From Nitrospirota bacterium (GTDB lineage Bacteria; Nitrospirota; Nitrospiria; SBBL01; JAADHI01): a stretch of DNA of 64,000 nucleotides. The notes beneath the pieces were generated by a model that worked only from the letters and a program-made list of their open reading frames with translations, was not told the DNA's origin and did not search any database. The stretch covers positions 1-64,000 of the forward strand of contig JAJDBW010000047.1 in the NCBI GenBank assembly GCA_029261155.1, in the 5' to 3' direction. This document shows, piece after piece, positions 63,435 through 64,000 of this stretch. Each line of letters begins with the position of its first letter. Positions within the stretch are counted from its first letter, which is position 1. The position numbers and the translations under genes were made by a program.

Positions 63435-63638
63435 ACGGGAAAAGCAGGACATAGTTGTCCAAAATTGGCGGAACGTATTTTATGTCCCATCAAAAAAATC
63501 CGCACGATCAATGTTGCCTTTTTTCCAAAGCGAAAGGAGATGATGCGCGCAGTTGAGAAGGTTCCGCGTTTTTTTAATGACACGACACTGAGATGGGCAA
63601 ACGAAAAAAAGTTTCCTTAATAAATTCAGACCTATAAA

Positions 63639-64000
63639 ATGACTCGTCGATCTTACAGGGGAAGTTTAAGCGCGCTTCAAAACGACCCGATCAGAATTTT
63701 AAAAGCCGAACACAATATATCACTTCTGCGATTGGATGCCATTGAGCGCTCGCTGCAATTTTTGGAAAGTCTTCCGAGGTCCGGAGTGCGAGAGGATAGT
63801 ACAGACGAACAGACGCACCTTCGAGATTGTTTAATCTCGCTTCAGCATCTGCTAGAACTTCATTTCCTTAAAGAGGAAGAGGCCTTATTCCCGGTATTGG
63901 CGGAATATATCGGTCGGGCAGGCGGCCCGATTGATGCGGTGGTCGACGAGCATACGCGTATTCGAAGCGCCTTGGGCGATTTAAGACAAAAGGTCACTGA
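63639..64000 (+). CDS. Hemerythrin-like protein, runs off the window
   Basis: Not in the ORF track because no stop lies in the window. ATG at 63639 reads MTRRSYRGSLSALQNDPIRI, then LKAEHNISLLRLDAIERSL, then LLELHFLKEEEALFPVL and VVDEHTRIRSAL. The spaced His/Glu residues (EHN, HFLKEEE, DEHTRIR) fit the di-iron four-helix hemerythrin/HHE fold. Possible roles are O2 or NO sensing or iron handling. At least 120 residues. Confidence 0.75.
   Translation, partial: MTRRSYRGSLSALQNDPIRILKAEHNISLLRLDAIERSLQFLESLPRSGVREDSTDEQTHLRDCLISLQHLLELHFLKEEEALFPVLAEYIGRAGGPIDAVVDEHTRIRSALGDLRQKVT

Noticed and set aside
63420-63620. 66-aa plus-strand ORF with TTG start
   Set aside because: Begins inside the hairpin after the oxidase operon and has no recognisable family; left uncalled.
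1-64000. tRNA, rRNA and CRISPR arrays
   Set aside because: No cloverleaf with a recognisable T-arm, no rRNA sequence and no regularly spaced short repeats were noticed by eye; a tRNAscan/Infernal run would settle it.

Overview
The window looks like a chromosomal stretch of a Gram-negative, probably free-living bacterium. It has many Sec signal peptides and lipoboxes, outer-membrane beta-barrels, a CcsA-type cytochrome c biogenesis protein, a paired MetF/MetV, a PrsK-like kinase, sigma-54 control and a MofA-length multicopper oxidase. The mix fits Nitrospirota or a former 'deltaproteobacterial' lineage. I favour a Nitrospirota-like organism with metal-oxidising capacity, but no rRNA or tRNA is present to test this.

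Layout. 1-860: an IS transposase tail abutting a 5'-truncated RCC1-repeat gene. 946-3660 (-): a large lipoprotein. 3.9-23.2 kb (+): the most unusual block. Three paralogous 124-residue secreted proteins each sit behind the same 16-bp sigma-54 promoter core and a pair of upstream activator-like repeats. An aquaporin-arsenate reductase pair lies between copies 1 and 2. Copies 1 and 2 end in strong intrinsic terminators; copy 3 ends in a hairpin without a U-tract. It therefore probably reads into a long operon: a small Glu/Lys-rich secreted protein, a CsgG-like protein, a TPR/trypsin-like lipoprotein, a PEGA-domain Ser/Thr kinase, three further CsgG-like/TPR proteins, a lipoprotein with YLVVW-type repeats, a TPR/beta-barrel protein and a 1386-residue Calx-beta lipoprotein. 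I read this as a candidate surface-fibre or secretion system with curli-like logic (abundant small subunits, an Asn/Gly-rich partner, a CsgG-type exporter) plus its own protease and kinase; it is not curli proper, since no CsgE or CsgF is visible.

23.2-28.1 kb: glycosyltransferase, zinc-ribbon protein, membrane protein, MsbA-like ABC exporter, a lone PilV-like prepilin and a PH-like membrane protein. 28.3-33.4 kb (-): an accessory patch resembling an integrase-less gene-cassette array (DGPF/YCII protein, cupin, broken thiopurine methyltransferase, methyltransferase, VOC protein, unknown protein). Cores of the form GCCTAAC or GTCTAAC overlap or directly follow three stop codons. One attC-like site has been split by a complete 970-bp IS1595-type element.

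33.8-44.9 kb (-): a conserved chromosomal run rpmH-rnpA-yidD-yidC-mnmE-mnmG-rsmG followed by ccsA-like, hemA, a beta-propeller lipoprotein and hemC (translation and membrane insertion, then haem synthesis). 45.1-49.4 kb (-): a folate/one-carbon operon fcl-folD-metV-metF-panB plus an outer-membrane protein, behind a good sigma-70 promoter. 49.7-56.1 kb: PrsK-like histidine kinase, two small envelope proteins, a PAS-AAA-Fis sigma-54 activator and a Crp/Fnr regulator. 56.5-63.4 kb (+): a 1655-residue multicopper oxidase followed by two paralogous periplasmic proteins with cupredoxin-like Cys-x2-His-x2-Met sites, suggesting an extracytoplasmic metal (possibly Mn(II)) oxidation module. A hemerythrin-like gene runs off the right edge.
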